The position numbers and the translations under genes are program-made. DNA of 64,000 bases from positions 682,001 to 746,000 of the forward strand of contig MU385717.1 of NCBI GenBank assembly GCA_022497155.1. The letters run 5' to 3'. Within the stretch, counting starts at the first letter, position 1, and each line of letters begins with the position of its first letter. This document shows positions 23,049 through 35,545 of the stretch, piece by piece. Under the pieces are notes generated by a model. The model had not been told where the DNA came from. It made no database searches and saw nothing but the letters and a program-made list of their open reading frames with translations. Source of the stretch: Whalleya microplaca (lineage: Eukaryota > Ascomycota > Sordariomycetes > Xylariales > Xylariaceae).

Positions 23049-23666
23049 GCAACGGCATTGGGAACAGAGCTACCAAAGTGAGCCGAAGCCTCTCGATACA
23101 GACGGCAGCGGGAATAGATACTGTGGGCACGTTGGACGGCTCTGAACAAGCATACAGACAGACATGAACAGGCGAGTCTCACTAGAAACCAGTATCATCC
23201 AGAACACAGAGACTGACACAACACGACCGTTTCTAGGGTTCTGTTAATATGGTTCATCTATAGACCTAAGTTTATCTCGATCGATGGCGGCCGATATATC
23301 ATCAGGTTATAATGCACTACTACGGGGTAATGATAATGACAACATCACAAATTAAGACAACCTAAATCAAATCTCTCTCCCAGGGTCAACCTTAGTCTTT
23401 AGCATGTGGTAATGCACGTTTGATATTGCACTGGAGCGCCCAGGTAACACGAATCAGTAATCATTGCTCGTATCCCTACTACATTTTTGTAACGTGAACT
23501 CGATTTTTAGAAAAACACCGCTATTCTCCAGCATCCGCTAACACAACTTTGAGAGAGAGCTATCATGCATACATACTAGAAGACACCGTTGACCCCTTAT
23601 CCATACTTTGGGAAATACTGCCCGCTTGAGTTCGTTATCTTTCATTCAATTGTCTGAACAACGCAT
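23049..23666. other. intergenic region downstream of AMS1
   Basis: 618 bases of AT-rich DNA before the 3' end of the alpha-mannosidase gene. It should hold that gene's 3' untranslated region. No other feature is seen. Confidence 0.5.
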
Positions 23667-26600
23667 TCACAACTGTAGTCTGTAGGTGGCAACCTCGAAA
23701 GGCCCCACGACGACCTCAAAGGAGCCGTCCTTGTCGATCTTGATCTCCTCTCCATCGTCCTCCAAGATGTTGGTCTTGAACACCTTCTTGACCTCCCAGG
23801 CGGTCTCGACCTTGCCTATGCTGCGGCCGCCCAGACTGTCGTACATGCGGATGATGACGCTCTGTCCCTTACGACGTGGGATTCCGCCATCGCTCGACAC
23901 GTCCTCGTCGTCCTCGCCACGCTTGACGCAGTCTAGTATGAGCGACTCATCGCCCGTCAGCTTCACCGGAGGCGTCTTCAGCGCTGAGAGGTCGGAGGAC
24001 TTGGGCGCTGAAAGCACCTTCATTGGGCTGTTGAAGTTGTACCCGGCACGGACTGTAGTAGGGCCCAGTGCGCCTTGGTGTGGCAGAATGGCCCATCGGA
24101 TCTTATGCGTTCCCATATCCGCATGTGCATCCGGTGCCTTCGGGGCTCTGAGGAGCGACAGTCGCATCAGGTTGCCGCACGTCGCGAAGCCATATTTGCT
24201 GTCATTGAGAATTGAGACACCGTAACCGTGCTCAGACAAATCGGCAAACTTGTGGCAGCAGACTTCAAATTTGGCCATATCCCAGGAGGTGTTGTAATGC
24301 GTGGGTCGCTTGACGATGCCATACTGAGTTTCGTATGAGGCTTCCGTGTTTCTGATATCCACAGGGAATTCGACCTTGAGGAACTGCATGGTCTCGCGCC
24401 AGTCCACCTCGGCAGTGCACTCTACGTATGACTGTTGACCCTCAAAAGCAGCGGTCAAGCTCAGGATTGTCTTGATAGAGCTGTTGTCACTAATCTTAGC
24501 CTCGGTCAAGACACTCACTCGATGCTCCTTATCTTCGTAGATCTTTGTTTCACCGTAAGGCACCACCTTGCGCGTGTCAAGGTGGAAGACTTCAACGTCC
24601 CATGCTTGCCAGAATAGTGGCTTGTCGTCGAAAATGACAAGTTGATTTGCTTTGCCTCCCTTGGAAATGACTTCTCGTCCAGACTTGCGATCAATAAGTG
24701 AAGTTACGCAGCCATTCTCAACCTTCACAGTAAGCTGATCATTTTGCATGACGAAGGCTCCCTTGCCGACTTCCTTGATTGTGACAGCTTTAGTTGCCGT
24801 TGTCTTAAACGACTTGATGTTAACAAGATTTCCAGTACCGCAGGCAACACCAATACGATTGTCAGAAACCTCAACGACTTCCTTTCTGTGCCATGGAAGG
24901 CTGTTTAGGGCGATGGTCTCACCAGTGCCGGTGGAAACTACAGGCGACACCCCAAAGAGTTTGTAGAGATCATCATAGATACCTTTACCAATCTCGAAAA
25001 CATTGGCGTATAGCTGAGTTTTTGGTTAGATGAAGAGCATATTTAATGGCAAAGGTATTACTTACCTCATCTGAATCATCATAACACATCTCAATCGCAC
25101 TTCCAGGCAGACAATCGTGGAACTGGCAGAGAAGCACATCTTCCCACATCTCATCAAACTTAGCCTTTGGGTACTTGTAGGAGCTGTACTTCAAGGAAGC
25201 AACAGTCGCTAGCCATTCAAGTTCCCGTAACATGATCTCTGATTTGCGGTTATTGAGCTTGTTGTTCGCTTGAGTGGTGTAGGTCCCGCGGTGAAGTTCG
25301 AAGTAAAGCTCGCCATACCAAGTGACCAGGGTATCAGCTTTCTCTTGGAGTTTATCGAAGAAATCGTCAACGGTGTTACCCAAATGCACTGTAGGTAAAC
25401 GGCCAATCTTGTCGCTGATGCCTCGGCAACGACGCAGCTTTTCTATGTGCTGCCAGGTTGGACCACCACCACCGTCACCTTTTCCAAAGACTAACAACGA
25501 AGTATGGTCTTGGTCCATGGACTTGTGGTTAGTGATACTGCGTCTGACATCTCCAAAGTGGGCCTCCGCAGTATAGGTTTCCGATGGCGGCATGTGGCAT
25601 ATGACTTGACTACCGTCAAGGGAGACCCAGTTGAAGGTCGTGTGGGGGAAATTGTTGATGTTGTTCCAACTGAGCTTCTGTGTGAGGAAGCGGCTCATGC
25701 CAGCCAAACGACAGAGTTGAGGAAGTTGACTCGAATATCCGAAGGTGTCAGGCAGCCAGAAGGTCTTGCACCGCTCTCCAAAGTTGCTCTCAAAGAACCT
25801 TTGCCCGTATAGGAATTGCCGGACGAGAGATTCACCGCTTGGCATGTTGGTGTCGTGCTCAACCCAGCTGCCGCCGATAGGGTGGAACCGGTGTTCCTTT
25901 ACCTTCTCCTTCACTCGGTCGAAAGCATAGGGGTAAAGAGTTTTCAGCCACTTGTATTGCTGCGCTTGAGAACAAGCAAAATTGTGCTCGGGATATCGGT
26001 CCATCAGGTCACACTGATTTGACCACGACCTCACAACCTTCCGTTTCGTCTCGGCCCAGGGCCACAACCAACAAGTATCAATATGGCAATGGCCAATGCC
26101 AAAGACCTGGGGTGTAGTGCCACTGCTGTAAACTGCGGCAGAGTCGACCTTGGATCCGATGTAGTCCTGCGCTATCTTGCGGCATTTCTTGATAGATTCT
26201 TTATCTCCAAGGACATAAGAGTCGATAACCTTAGTGACAACATCCAATGCCGTGTGTTGTTCCCACGAATCTTCGGGGAATTCCCGCGCAGCATCACCAA
26301 TGATCCAAGTATCTATCCAGAGCTGCCGGGCGTCCAGATTGACGGCAACGATATCGGCTTGGACCAGCTGGAAGGTCTTGTTCGGATCTGGGGGCTGGAT
26401 GGTGTTGCCGCCAGGATTGCCAAACATACTATTGCAGGCCATCTCAATGTAGATTGTGTGCTCATTACCATCTCTGAACGAGTCTGGGAGTATCCACTCT
26501 ACACGTTCGCCTCCACCGGTCAGACCTTGTAGTGGCTTGCCATCTTCCGTCCAGACCATGCCCTCGCTGTTCGAGTCCCAGTGTAATTCCAGATGTTCTT

Positions 26601-26952
26601 TATCTTTCAGGTCGGCAGGAACGCGGAGTACGACTTTGAACCAATGAGTAGCCCACGAAGGGCCAAAGAACTGGTAGACACTGGCAGGCTTGAATTCGCC
26701 TTTCATAGCCTCTTCGAAGGTCGGTCTCGAGAGACCGGGAGCAGGCCAGGTCCATAATTGGACGCTAGGAGGGCCGGATGCGACGCCCTCGTTCATCATA
26801 GCAAGAAGGTTTCGTTGATCAAACTGTCCCTTAGAATAGAACTGTTCAATGCGCTCCTTGTAGATGTGGGCTATTCGCTTGCCCACCGGGGCGACCGCCC
26901 TCACCGGGAACTCGGCCGCCGCGACCTTCGGCTTGGTGGTTTCGCCGCCCAT
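23667..26952 (-). CDS. AMS1: vacuolar alpha-mannosidase (GH38, Ams1 type)
   Basis: Hydrolyses alpha-linked mannose from free oligosaccharides; in yeast it reaches the vacuole by the cytoplasm-to-vacuole route and not by secretion. Two exons on the minus strand, 25066-26952 and 23667-25013, phase 0, giving 1077 residues against about 1083 in S. cerevisiae. Zinc ligands lie in GHCHIDTCWLWPW (about residues 287-299). The nucleophile region is TFWLPDTFGYSSQLPQ (Asp402), and another active-site segment reads QFHDCLPGSAI just before the intron. I chose the ATG giving MGGETTKP because the family lacks a signal peptide. The frame stays open to an ATG at 27363, which would add 137 residues of poor, non-conserved character. 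Identity is very secure. Confidence 0.96.
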
Positions 26953-27883
26953 GGTTCTGGTATCTCGGAGGTCGTTACTGAGTATATAAAGTAAGTGTGA
27001 AAACCCCGAAATGACAAAAATACTGGAATGAGTGGAATGACGTCCAATGTAAGAAACAACAGTCTGTATGTATGTAATGGGGTGATGTGGTGGGGGATGG
27101 AGTTTCAGATGAAGAGACGCCGTGGCCTGGAGGCTGGAGCTCAGGTTGCTGGCAGCAATAGCTCGGGAAGCTACGTCAATTGACCACTGATCTACCTGGC
27201 AGCACCTGGGTAGGTGAGCTGAGATGCAGGGGAAAGCCGACTGGTGGAGCCCCCCTAGTCCTGCCACGGTTGGGTGCGGTGGCGCTTGGCGCTCGGTTCG
27301 TTGCGGGGGAAGTACTTGGCAATTACATACTAAAAAGAGGTTGATGATAACAACATAGAGCATATGACCTACTGCATTGTGCTTGATATGCGGATTCTCT
27401 TATCTCAGTATTTTTCCTCTGTAGGTATCGTTCTGTATTTTGGTAGGTCTTAGCTGAGCTTAGTAGAATAGGTGTAGGTGACTTTGTAACCGATTCAGGG
27501 ATAGTAGGTAGTACATAAGATATGAATAGGCCTATCAAATATAAGTGAGTATCTGTATTAGGGCTGAGATACTTGAGAGGACGAGACGAGAGTATCTAGA
27601 TGGGAATATCCAATTTCAAGTCAGACGTTTCAAACATTAAAATCTAAAGTTACTAGTTGATATGTCAGTTGTGCACGGAAAGAAACGGTTGACATAATCC
27701 AACGTTAGAAAGAGCCTGTTGATATCAACTGTCATATAAACTGTCATATATGTGCAACTGCTATTTAGTCTCTCATTATCACAACATCTATTGTAATTGA
27801 TTGTTTTATAATCGAGAAAGTTTACCGCTAGTGTTTCAAGTCAAATAGCATAGAAATGAGCTCATAGAGCATTCGGAATACCA

Positions 27884-27956
27884 ACAGCGTCGTTAGGAAT
27901 CGAACCTATCTCACTCGATATACCTAACTATATGCTCTATCATAGCTTATAGTACC
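27884..27956 (-). other. degenerate tRNA-like sequence
   Basis: Read on the minus strand, the segment has a good B-box/T-loop (GGTTCGATTCC), an A-box-like word (AAGCTATGATAGAGC) at near-normal spacing, and a perfect 5-bp AT stem around a 6-base loop where the anticodon arm should be. However, the acceptor strands do not pair, the D loop is short and the anticodon loop is one base short. It is more likely a tRNA relic or part of a tRNA-derived element than a working gene; chance is also possible. Confidence 0.25.
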
Positions 27957-28758
27957 TACAAGTACATGTATCAACAATTATCTCACGACTCAAATCTACA
28001 AACATCTCATCGAAAGTGACGAAAGGTCAGTGTGATTAGAATTACCTGCAGGCCTTTAAGATCACACTATACTAAAGTCTAACCGAGCTGTATTCACCCA
28101 GTTCCTCTCCGATACCAGAACGCAACAGTTATGCGAACAACACAATTACACCAGAGAACAAGAGTGAATTAAGCAGCTTTATACCCAAGCCCGAAGGCAT
28201 TGACCAGAACAGTTGACAGTTAAGCTTTATACCGTTCTGCTTCGCGCCGTCTCGCTTTCTTTGCACCGGCTTCAGCTTCAAGGGGGGGACTGAACCTCCT
28301 CCTTCGCCTACATATGCCGAAGTCAATCCAAGCCGATGTCCACCTAGTTCAACCCAGCAGCGGCTCTCAAAAGCCCATCGGCACCACCGCCTTGGAAGAA
28401 ACTTCGGACGAAGCATGCCGAGTTATTATACATTTACTTAACAAGTACCGTAGTAGTCAAGGTCATCCGTCAGGGCTAGTACAAATCAATCCACCGTCTC
28501 TCTCTCCCTCTCTCCCTCCTTCCCATCGTCCCCAACCCCCATCCATCCCCCTTTTCTAGGACATAAAAGCACTAGAAAACTCTCTCTCATATTCCACCTT
28601 CCACCTGAGCGTCTATGCACACGCCGCACGCAAAGAAGAACTGAAGACATACGTAAATGTAATAAATAGGGTGTTTAAAAACAAAATCAAATTATAATCA
28701 GCAGTAAAACAAAAACAAAAAACTGAGGTTTCTGGTATCATCGAAGCAGTCGTTATAC

Positions 28759-28760
<2 letters not shown>

Positions 28761-28790
<30 letters not shown>
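28761..28790. repeat. (TAG)10 microsatellite
   Basis: Ten perfect copies of TAG, followed by TGATGG. It lies downstream of the CAP-Gly gene's stop codon and outside any supported coding region. Confidence 0.95.
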
Positions 28791-28792
<2 letters not shown>

Positions 28793-29019
28793 ATGGGGTT
28801 GCCCTGGATATTTCCATTGTCCAACGCCAAAAAGCGGACGGGAGAGAGACGGAATGCGAAAATGTTCGAGACGGCAGTATGTAGTCCGGTGGGTAACCAT
28901 GCGGAGAGAGGATGGACACTAAGGATAATACCCATTATGACTTCTTCTATTGAAAGCAGCCCTCATATTACCATTATGAATGCCTTCCCCGCTCCCCCCA
29001 AGAGGCAGATATCACATTA

Positions 29020-31682
29020 CTAGAATGCATCTTCCAGGGGACAGTCAATGCTATCATGGCCGTCGCGCTCGCACAGAGCGCACCACTTCTCGGGGTCGAC
29101 TACACCACTATCCTTGCCGGCCAGCGGCCCGGCGTCCTGCGGGTTAGGCAGGATCTTGACGGTCGCAGGCGGGGGGTTCGTAGCGGCCTTGCTCTTCACC
29201 GTCGTCAGCGGAGTGGGCCTGTCGTGCTGCTGTTGTTCCTCCTTGAGCGAGAGGCCCTTGAGGCCCTCGCGCACGATGTCGCTGCCGGTCCTGTGATGAT
29301 GGTGAAGACGCGAAGAAGTCCGGTCTCCGGCGGCGGCGGCGGGCTTGTTGTTGTTGTTGTTGTTGTCCTGTCCGTTCGATTGCGGCCCGAACATGTTACT
29401 GCACGTAAGAATATCATGCCCGCTGGTCTCGCAGATCTCGCACCAGAGAGTGCTAGTCTCGGTGACGGACGAGTAGGCGTCGCTCTCCGGCATCGTGTCC
29501 AGTGTCTGCACACGCTTGTGGACTGCCTCGAGCGGTCGGCCGTCGTGGGAGTTGCGGGCCAGGATGACGGTGCCCTTGGAATCGCGGTACGATGAACGGT
29601 CGATGCTGCTCATGGTCGTCGAGCTGATCCGGTTGGTCGAGGCACTGCCGCGTCGGAGGGCCTCGACCTCGCGCTCGAGCTCTTCTTCGTGGACGTTCTT
29701 GGTCTCGATGAGACCTCGCAATTCGAGGAGCTCCCGTTCCAGCTTCTCTCTCGCTAGGTGGTTATCAATCGAGTCTGGACGAGGCTTCATGAGCGAGTTG
29801 TTACGCTGTGGCTGCGTAGGCGTCTTGTCCGAAGAATCCGATCCCGGAACGGAATCTCTGCTGAGGGAATGAATGATAGCCTTGAGACCTCTAATCTCGT
29901 CTTCCTTCTGTTCCAGCTCTTTCGACATAGACAATGTGTCTCCAGTATGACCACCCCCGTTCATGGTGGCAGATGCCTTCTCGCGCTCTCTCCGCAATTC
30001 CGTCCGCGTCCTCTCAACTTCCCCTCGTAAGAATTCGACTTCGCCACGGGCTTCAGCCTCTCCTCGACGAGCGTCTTCCAAGCCTTCCTCGAGCTCTTGG
30101 ACCAGTTCTTCAAGCTGCTTAAGCTGTCGTGCCACACTGTCAACGTCCTCGTTCCGGTCTTGTGAGTCGTGCAATTCCTGTTCCAGCTCCCGAATCTTAG
30201 CGTCGTAGACTCTCTGTGTCTCGGTGCTGGCCATTTCAAGCGTGTCGATTGTGCTGCGGAAATCGGCCCGGTGGGCATCGAATTCGGCCGTGAGCATCGC
30301 GATCTTCTCGTTTTTCTCTCTAAGCAAGGCTCGGAGCTGTGAGGTATCTTTACCCTCTAGACTGTTTGCCCGCGTCCTTCCGTCAGACTGGTCTATCAAG
30401 TCCGTGAGCTCCGAAAGGCTGCTCTCCATCTCGGCTAAGGCCGAAGCTTGGTCTTTTAATTGGCGGTCTCGGTCTTCAAGCTGGGATTTGAGTCGGTCCA
30501 CTTCCTCGTCATTCGATTGCGTGGCACGAGACGCCGGGCGCTTGAAAGACATTGACGACATAGATCCAATGCTGCCATTCGGCTTGGTGCGAGCGCCAAC
30601 GGGCGTGGTCTCCTCGTCATCGAGATTGGGAGGCATCGGTCCCAGAGCAGACACACTCCTAGGCGCCAAACTCGGTGTCCGCTCCAGCCTCGACATCTTG
30701 CTCGGATCTCCCGCAGTCCCCCGTACACTCGATCCGAACTTGGAAACGGTCGGACTGCCATAGCGAGGGGGCGCCTTGGATGTGGCCGGGGTTGCTATTG
30801 CCGATCGGGGAACTGGAGGGAGCTGGAGCTTGCGAACGGGCGAGTCCGGTCGTGGCAACGACGTTCGAGGCTTTTTACCTTGCGGACTTGGGGCTCTACT
30901 CGGACCAAGCGACTTACTAAACGATGGTAGCGATGGAGTCGGCGGTGTGTGGTTTGTGCTATTCTGACTCGCAGCCTTCAGGCCAGCCAGCGAGGTCGGC
31001 GTTGGTGTGAGTGGAAATAGACTAGGCGAGCCGCGCTTGAAGAGTTTGTTGACAGGTACGAAGATTCCAGTTCCCGGAATAGAAGTAGTAAAGTAGGAAA
31101 CACTGCAGGGGGAAAAAAGAAAACGCGTTGGTTAGTCTGGGGAACGAGACACGAGCCAAATATAATCATAAGTACATAATTATAGTAGAATGGGATGTGG
31201 ACTTACCCATCTACGTCGCCATTGTTCTTCCCGCGCGTTGCATACTCCTGGTGCAACTCAACACCAGCAAATGTGCCTTTTCTTCCGGCGACCGAGCCTA
31301 CAAAACGGACGGTTCCGGTCATATTACCGGGCACCTCGACAGTATCGCCCATGGAGAAACTGTCGGCGGACCCGGCGCCCTTGCCAGGCGTCAGGGGCGG
31401 CATCGTGCGCTCAGTTTCGTTCAAAACGCTGTGTATCGCGTAACTCTCGCTGTCATCGGGAATGGAGGCGAGGTGGCCAGGGGTAAGTGCTGCAAACGAG
31501 GCTTTGCGCCCAAGAGTGCCGGAGCTGGGACCGAGTCTAGAATGCGCCGAATAAAGACTATTTAGATTCGGCGTGGAAACTGCGGTGGCGATCGCGGATT
31601 TGCGTGGACCCCGAGACAAGGTGCGAGGTTTTCTTTGTTGTTGTTGTTGTAGTTGTAGTTGAGTTGTTGCTGTCGAAGTCAT
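29020..31682 (-). CDS. CAP-Gly microtubule plus-end protein (CLIP-170 / Bik1 / Tip1 family)
   Basis: Tracks growing microtubule ends and links them to the cortex and to dynein. Two exons on the minus strand, 31207-31682 and 29020-31102, giving 852 residues; the ATG sits in a strong CCCACC context. The CAP-Gly domain (about residues 110-175) shows GTVRFVG, GTFAGVELH and the tubulin-tail-binding motif as GKNNG, completed across the intron. A Ser/Pro-rich basic linker follows, then a long coiled coil (roughly residues 350-640) full of Glu, Arg and Leu heptads. The C terminus has two CCHC-type zinc knuckles (CEICETSGHDILTC and, at the very end, CALCERDGHDSIDC) separated by a low-complexity Asn/Ala segment. 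This architecture matches CLIP-170; I leave the symbol blank because fungal names differ. Confidence 0.92.
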
Positions 31683-32429
31683 GGTGGGCAACCGTCTCTT
31701 CCTTTTTTTTCAGCGCCGTTGTGCAGTGCCCGCCTTTGCTGGCCTTGGGCGACCTTTGGTGACCTTTGGTGGCCGTTGGGCGGGTGTGGTCGCTGGTTGC
31801 TAGCGTATCTATTATATTTTTCCCGCTACTATGGAAATGTTGGGCGGGGGACCTGGGCGCTGGACCAATAATTTCACTGAAGAGCGCCCCCTAAATCCGC
31901 TAATAAGACGCTGGCAGGGTGGTGCTGGCCGCCGTAGTTTTTTAGGTTGTCGTGCGAAAGGGAGTTCAAACCGCCACGGGCCAATCGTTCACAACCAAAA
32001 TCAGTTCAATGGAGGGGAGATCCTAGAAGCATCCAGAGCCTTCGTTAATAAACCGTTACAGCAACTTACAGCAACTCACAGCAACTCCGACTCAGGAGAG
32101 ACCCGGAGAAACATACAAACAAGAAAGCCAGAGACATGGAGATTTGCAGATCTCACATAAAGGAGACAAGGTGTGCAGGCAGGCAGAGTAAGAATGGAGG
32201 GTTCCAGCACTCTGTTCTGCCTGTGCGTTTGGAGAGAATGCGGCTGTGTAAGTTTAATAACAGATGGCAAATGACAATGTCAAGCAACCCGGGCTTCACT
32301 GTGAGTAGAAGATAATACCGAACGATCCTAGACAGAAAATATATATTTGATAACGAGGGTCGCATAGATGGTAGGTGATAGGTGATAGCTAACTAGGGTT
32401 ATTAGTCGATCAACCTGCTGTTGCCGCTA

Positions 32430-32450
32430 GGATGCTGGATGCTGGATGCT
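32430..32450. repeat. (GGATGCT)3 tandem repeat
   Basis: Three perfect 7-base copies in gene-free DNA; no function is implied. Confidence 0.9.
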
Positions 32451-32624
32451 GAAGAACCGACCGGGTCTTGTTCCGAATGAACTGTGGTATCACCAATGTA
32501 ACGAGTGTCAAGTAATCTGTATGAGGAGGGTAATATGGAGGACGACAGAAACATAGGCGGGCTTGGTATTTACAAGAGCTTCAAAGTATTTATTTACATA
32601 CATACGTATCAAGGACCCCCCTCA

Positions 32625-32649
32625 TTACCTTACCTTACCTTACCTTACC
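32625..32649. repeat. (TTACC)5 tandem repeat
   Basis: Five perfect copies of a 5-base unit in gene-free DNA. The unit does not match the fungal telomere repeat TTAGGG or its complement. Confidence 0.9.
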
Positions 32650-33746
32650 TAGTTCATCATCCGCATACCTCATACTCCTCCCCTACATATACTACACATA
32701 TAGTATGTAGCAGGTCTGGCTTAGTTTCAACCTGGAATCTGCAAATGCATCTGCAAAGCACGAGTCTTGTGGGCCAGTGAAGCCATAAATAACGTTGGAA
32801 GTGAGCATTGTACCAATGACAGCTCAGTCTTGACCCAGTCGTTCATGTACTACATATGTACGAGATGCTCTAGCGGTGAGTGTTAGCATTTGTCGACGCA
32901 GCAACGATGCTGGCAAAGCTGGCTCACAATCCTTTCCCTTACATATGTGTATGCACATTTGGATTCACGCTACTGTAGCTAAGTGGGAGTTGCTGCATCA
33001 GGAACACGATACAGAAGCGAGTTACTGAGAAGAGCCGGGTATCATTGGCTTCCACGTATGATGACATCCATATATGGTCGGATTTAGGCATCGCCTTTGT
33101 TTACATTGATAGCCCGAATCACACGTGTCTTTCAGCCTATATAGCAATTGCAGGATATCACAAACAGGAGTTACATACTCTTCAACACAGTTCTGACTTT
33201 TACATATCTTGAAGGCCAGATCTCTCAAGAACTCAAAGGAACAGCAACGTCATTGCGTTCGTGAACATACTACGTACTACTGTGTGCCTATAGTAGTTGG
33301 TCTTTTACACCTCCACCTCCACGGAGCTCGGGAAGCACGGTGTCTGGAGAAGTTCTACCCCTGGAGCTAGTACGGAAAAGGTGCCACCTGCAAGGGCATC
33401 CTAGACAATTACAACGCTGCCCAGCCTGTCAGCCTATGAGCTAACTTCAACCCAGAGTCTAATAAATACCTAGTCTATTTCCCCTCATACACGTAATTGC
33501 AACACCCAGCACATGTCACGTAGTCGAGCTCTCATTTTTCTAGCTTCTTTGCTGTATATCTTATCAAAGACTTAACATGAAGCTGTAATACAGAGTTTTG
33601 GGAAGTTAACAGAGTAAATGATATGTTCGTTTCACATATTAATGCTGTTTCAGACAATTTGATCGTCTAGCTAATGTGCAAGCATTACACACTTAGTAGT
33701 CAAGCGTAGAAAAAGCATGGGATCTAGTAGTCAATCTCCTTGTATG

Positions 33747-33764
33747 ATATATATATATATATAT
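33747..33764. repeat. (AT)9 microsatellite
   Basis: Nine AT dinucleotides in an AT-rich gene-free region. Confidence 0.9.
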
Positions 33765-33860
33765 TTCCTATCTATCTAGACACATTTGACTTTCAAGCTT
33801 AGCGGCTTCATAAGGCAAATGTGTTTTGACGTTGACAGTTGGATATACAGCTCTGGGAGG

Positions 33861-33887
33861 CAGTCTGGAAGCAGTCTGGAAGCAGTT
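33861..33887. repeat. 11-bp tandem duplication
   Basis: CAGTCTGGAAG occurs twice in tandem, followed by the first four bases of a third copy. Likely replication slippage. Confidence 0.85.
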
Positions 33888-34140
33888 CTCGCCTGTCGAA
33901 ATCCATACCCGCTATGCTAGACGTGCTTAAAGCGACATCTCTTCGAGGCCATAGAAGTGGCTCTATATATACCTCCAATCTTGGAGGATCAGCTGAGAGA
34001 TATTAGGTAGAACAGACGTATGACTGGTCATATCCCATCTGAACAGACCGGCTATAACCGACTCTTCAGCACTGCGGTCTTCCTCAATCCCGCCTATAGT
34101 CAAAGGGGGTGCTTAGCGACTATAAACAAACTCGTCATGT

Positions 34141-35205
34141 TCAGCTGTTAGAGTCATGCTCTCGTTCGATGATGTCGCCTCGACCCAAAGAATGGGTGCC
34201 ATCGTTCAATACCATAGCCTCCCTGTGTCTTCTGCGCAAACGTTGCTCCTCGACACTTTGTTCGTTCACGCGAGGAACAAGGCCATTCCGTGATGCTTCA
34301 ATCTGAAACCCTTCGTCGTCATCTCCTCCCATACTGATCTCTAGTACAACCTTGATGTGGTCGGATCTGTCACGTGGAGACTTCTTTAACTTATTAGTCA
34401 ACTTTGCCTTGTTCAGAGCTTTTCGACCGGCCTTGGTGGCCTTGAGGTGGAAGCAGATGTCGCTAATCCGGTTCTTCCGGTTCATATACATATCGAAGTT
34501 CTTCTGCCTTTCCTCGACATCATCGCCCCAGGGCTGTTTCGCGAGCCACTTCTCAACAAACTTAGCTTCCACCAGCTTCTCAACGCCGTACTTGTGAATG
34601 AGCTGGGAAGCTAGCAGGAGGCAGCGCCGCTCGCCGATATCGCGCAGGTAATATTCGTCGTAGAGCGGGTCGTCGAGTTTCTCATGCTCAACGTCATCGA
34701 GACACAATTCGAGTGACCTGACGAGAGCACTATAAGCTTTCGGGGTGTTCAGTATACTCAATGGATCCTGATAAGTATCTTCTACGGTATTAGTCAGCGA
34801 GTCTTGGACCCGAGAGCAGCTAGAGCATCAATACGCACTGTCTTCCACGGCGAAGGCGAGCGCTCTCAGAGATTCCATGCGCTCCTCGTAGTCCTTGCGC
34901 GTGATACCCCACAGCAGGTGATTGATAGCTGCGCTATCATTAACCGCCCGTGAAGCAACAATCTTCAATGCTGTGTCGCGTATGGCAAAGTTGTAATGCT
35001 TGAGCAAGCTTTCGATAGTAGTCGCCTTCAATGAGTCTTCGGTGTCTTGGGTGATGTACTGGGTTTTCGGTGGCGTAGGCTTGACCTCAGCTTCGTCTCG
35101 GTAGAATTCGAGTATCGTCCGCATCGCGAAGAGAAAACCAACCGTCGTGATACCAAACCCAACGGCAACGAGGCGCTCATCGCGCAAGAAGGAAGGAAAC
35201 CCCAT
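34141..35205 (-). CDS. membrane-anchored helical protein, function unknown
   Basis: Two exons on the minus strand, 34839-35205 and 34141-34781, joined in phase 1, giving 335 residues. The ATG is the first in frame; the frame runs upstream only to a GTG. After a short MGFPSFLRDER head comes one membrane segment (about residues 12-31, LVAVGFGITTVGFLFAMRTI). A soluble helical region follows, with repeat-like phrases (IESLLKHYNFAIRDTALKIV, then INHLLWGITRKDYEERMESL) that suggest armadillo/HEAT-type helices. The C terminus is basic and charged. The topology suggests an N-terminally anchored protein facing the cytosol, possibly in an organelle outer membrane. I do not recognise a characterised homolog and assign no function. 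It is divergent from NOP14. Confidence 0.78.
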
Positions 35206-35545
35206 TTTTTCGATGTTGCTATATAATATCCATATCAGAAAATGTTCGATTGCCACAAGTGTTGCGATGGCGACAATAGCACTGGAAGGTGTAGGTATCG
35301 AGCCCGAGTCGCATATGTGGAATGTTTCTAGAGGTACAGTTCGTACGGGTCACTGCATCATAAAGCGGGGCGATTTAATCGATAAGAGATAAGATAAGCA
35401 AGGAGAGCTTGGCTATCGATAAGAATATCGAATTAAAATAAAAAAAAAGTAGGTACTCCGTATAAAATTCATTTAATAGCAACGCTCGCGAACCCCACCA
35501 TTTCAACGACCGATTGGATTGCCTTCTCCAGCCTTGAATCTCACG
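35206..35545. promoter_or_regulatory. divergent promoter region, membrane protein / NOP14
   Basis: 340 bases between two start codons on opposite strands. It includes a GATAAGAGATAAGATAAG cluster (around 35380-35397), three GATAAG-like words in a row that resemble GATA-factor sites, and an A-run near 35440. Whether these sites work is unknown. Confidence 0.45.

Larger units (their letters stand above)
26953..29019. other. gene-free stretch with tRNA-like relic and microsatellite
   Basis: 2.07 kb upstream of AMS1 and downstream of the CAP-Gly gene. It should contain the AMS1 promoter. It also holds a degenerate tRNA-like sequence (27884-27956, minus strand), pyrimidine-rich tracts near 28500-28550 and a TAG microsatellite. 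None of the short frames looks like a gene. Confidence 0.5.
31683..34140. other. gene-free stretch with short tandem repeats
   Basis: 2.46 kb between two minus-strand genes. The left end is the CAP-Gly gene promoter, with a T-run and CCTTTGGTGA repeats near 31740-31780. The rest is AT-rich and carries several tandem repeats listed separately. No open frame looks coding. Confidence 0.55.

Noticed and set aside
29056..30763. Several plus-strand frames of 125 to 179 codons opposite the CAP-Gly gene
   Set aside because: They mirror the coiled-coil codons of the minus-strand gene (Ser/Leu-rich shadows) and have no family features.
32625..32649. TTACC repeat considered as telomere-like DNA
   Set aside because: The unit is not TTAGGG or its complement, and conserved genes flank it on both sides.
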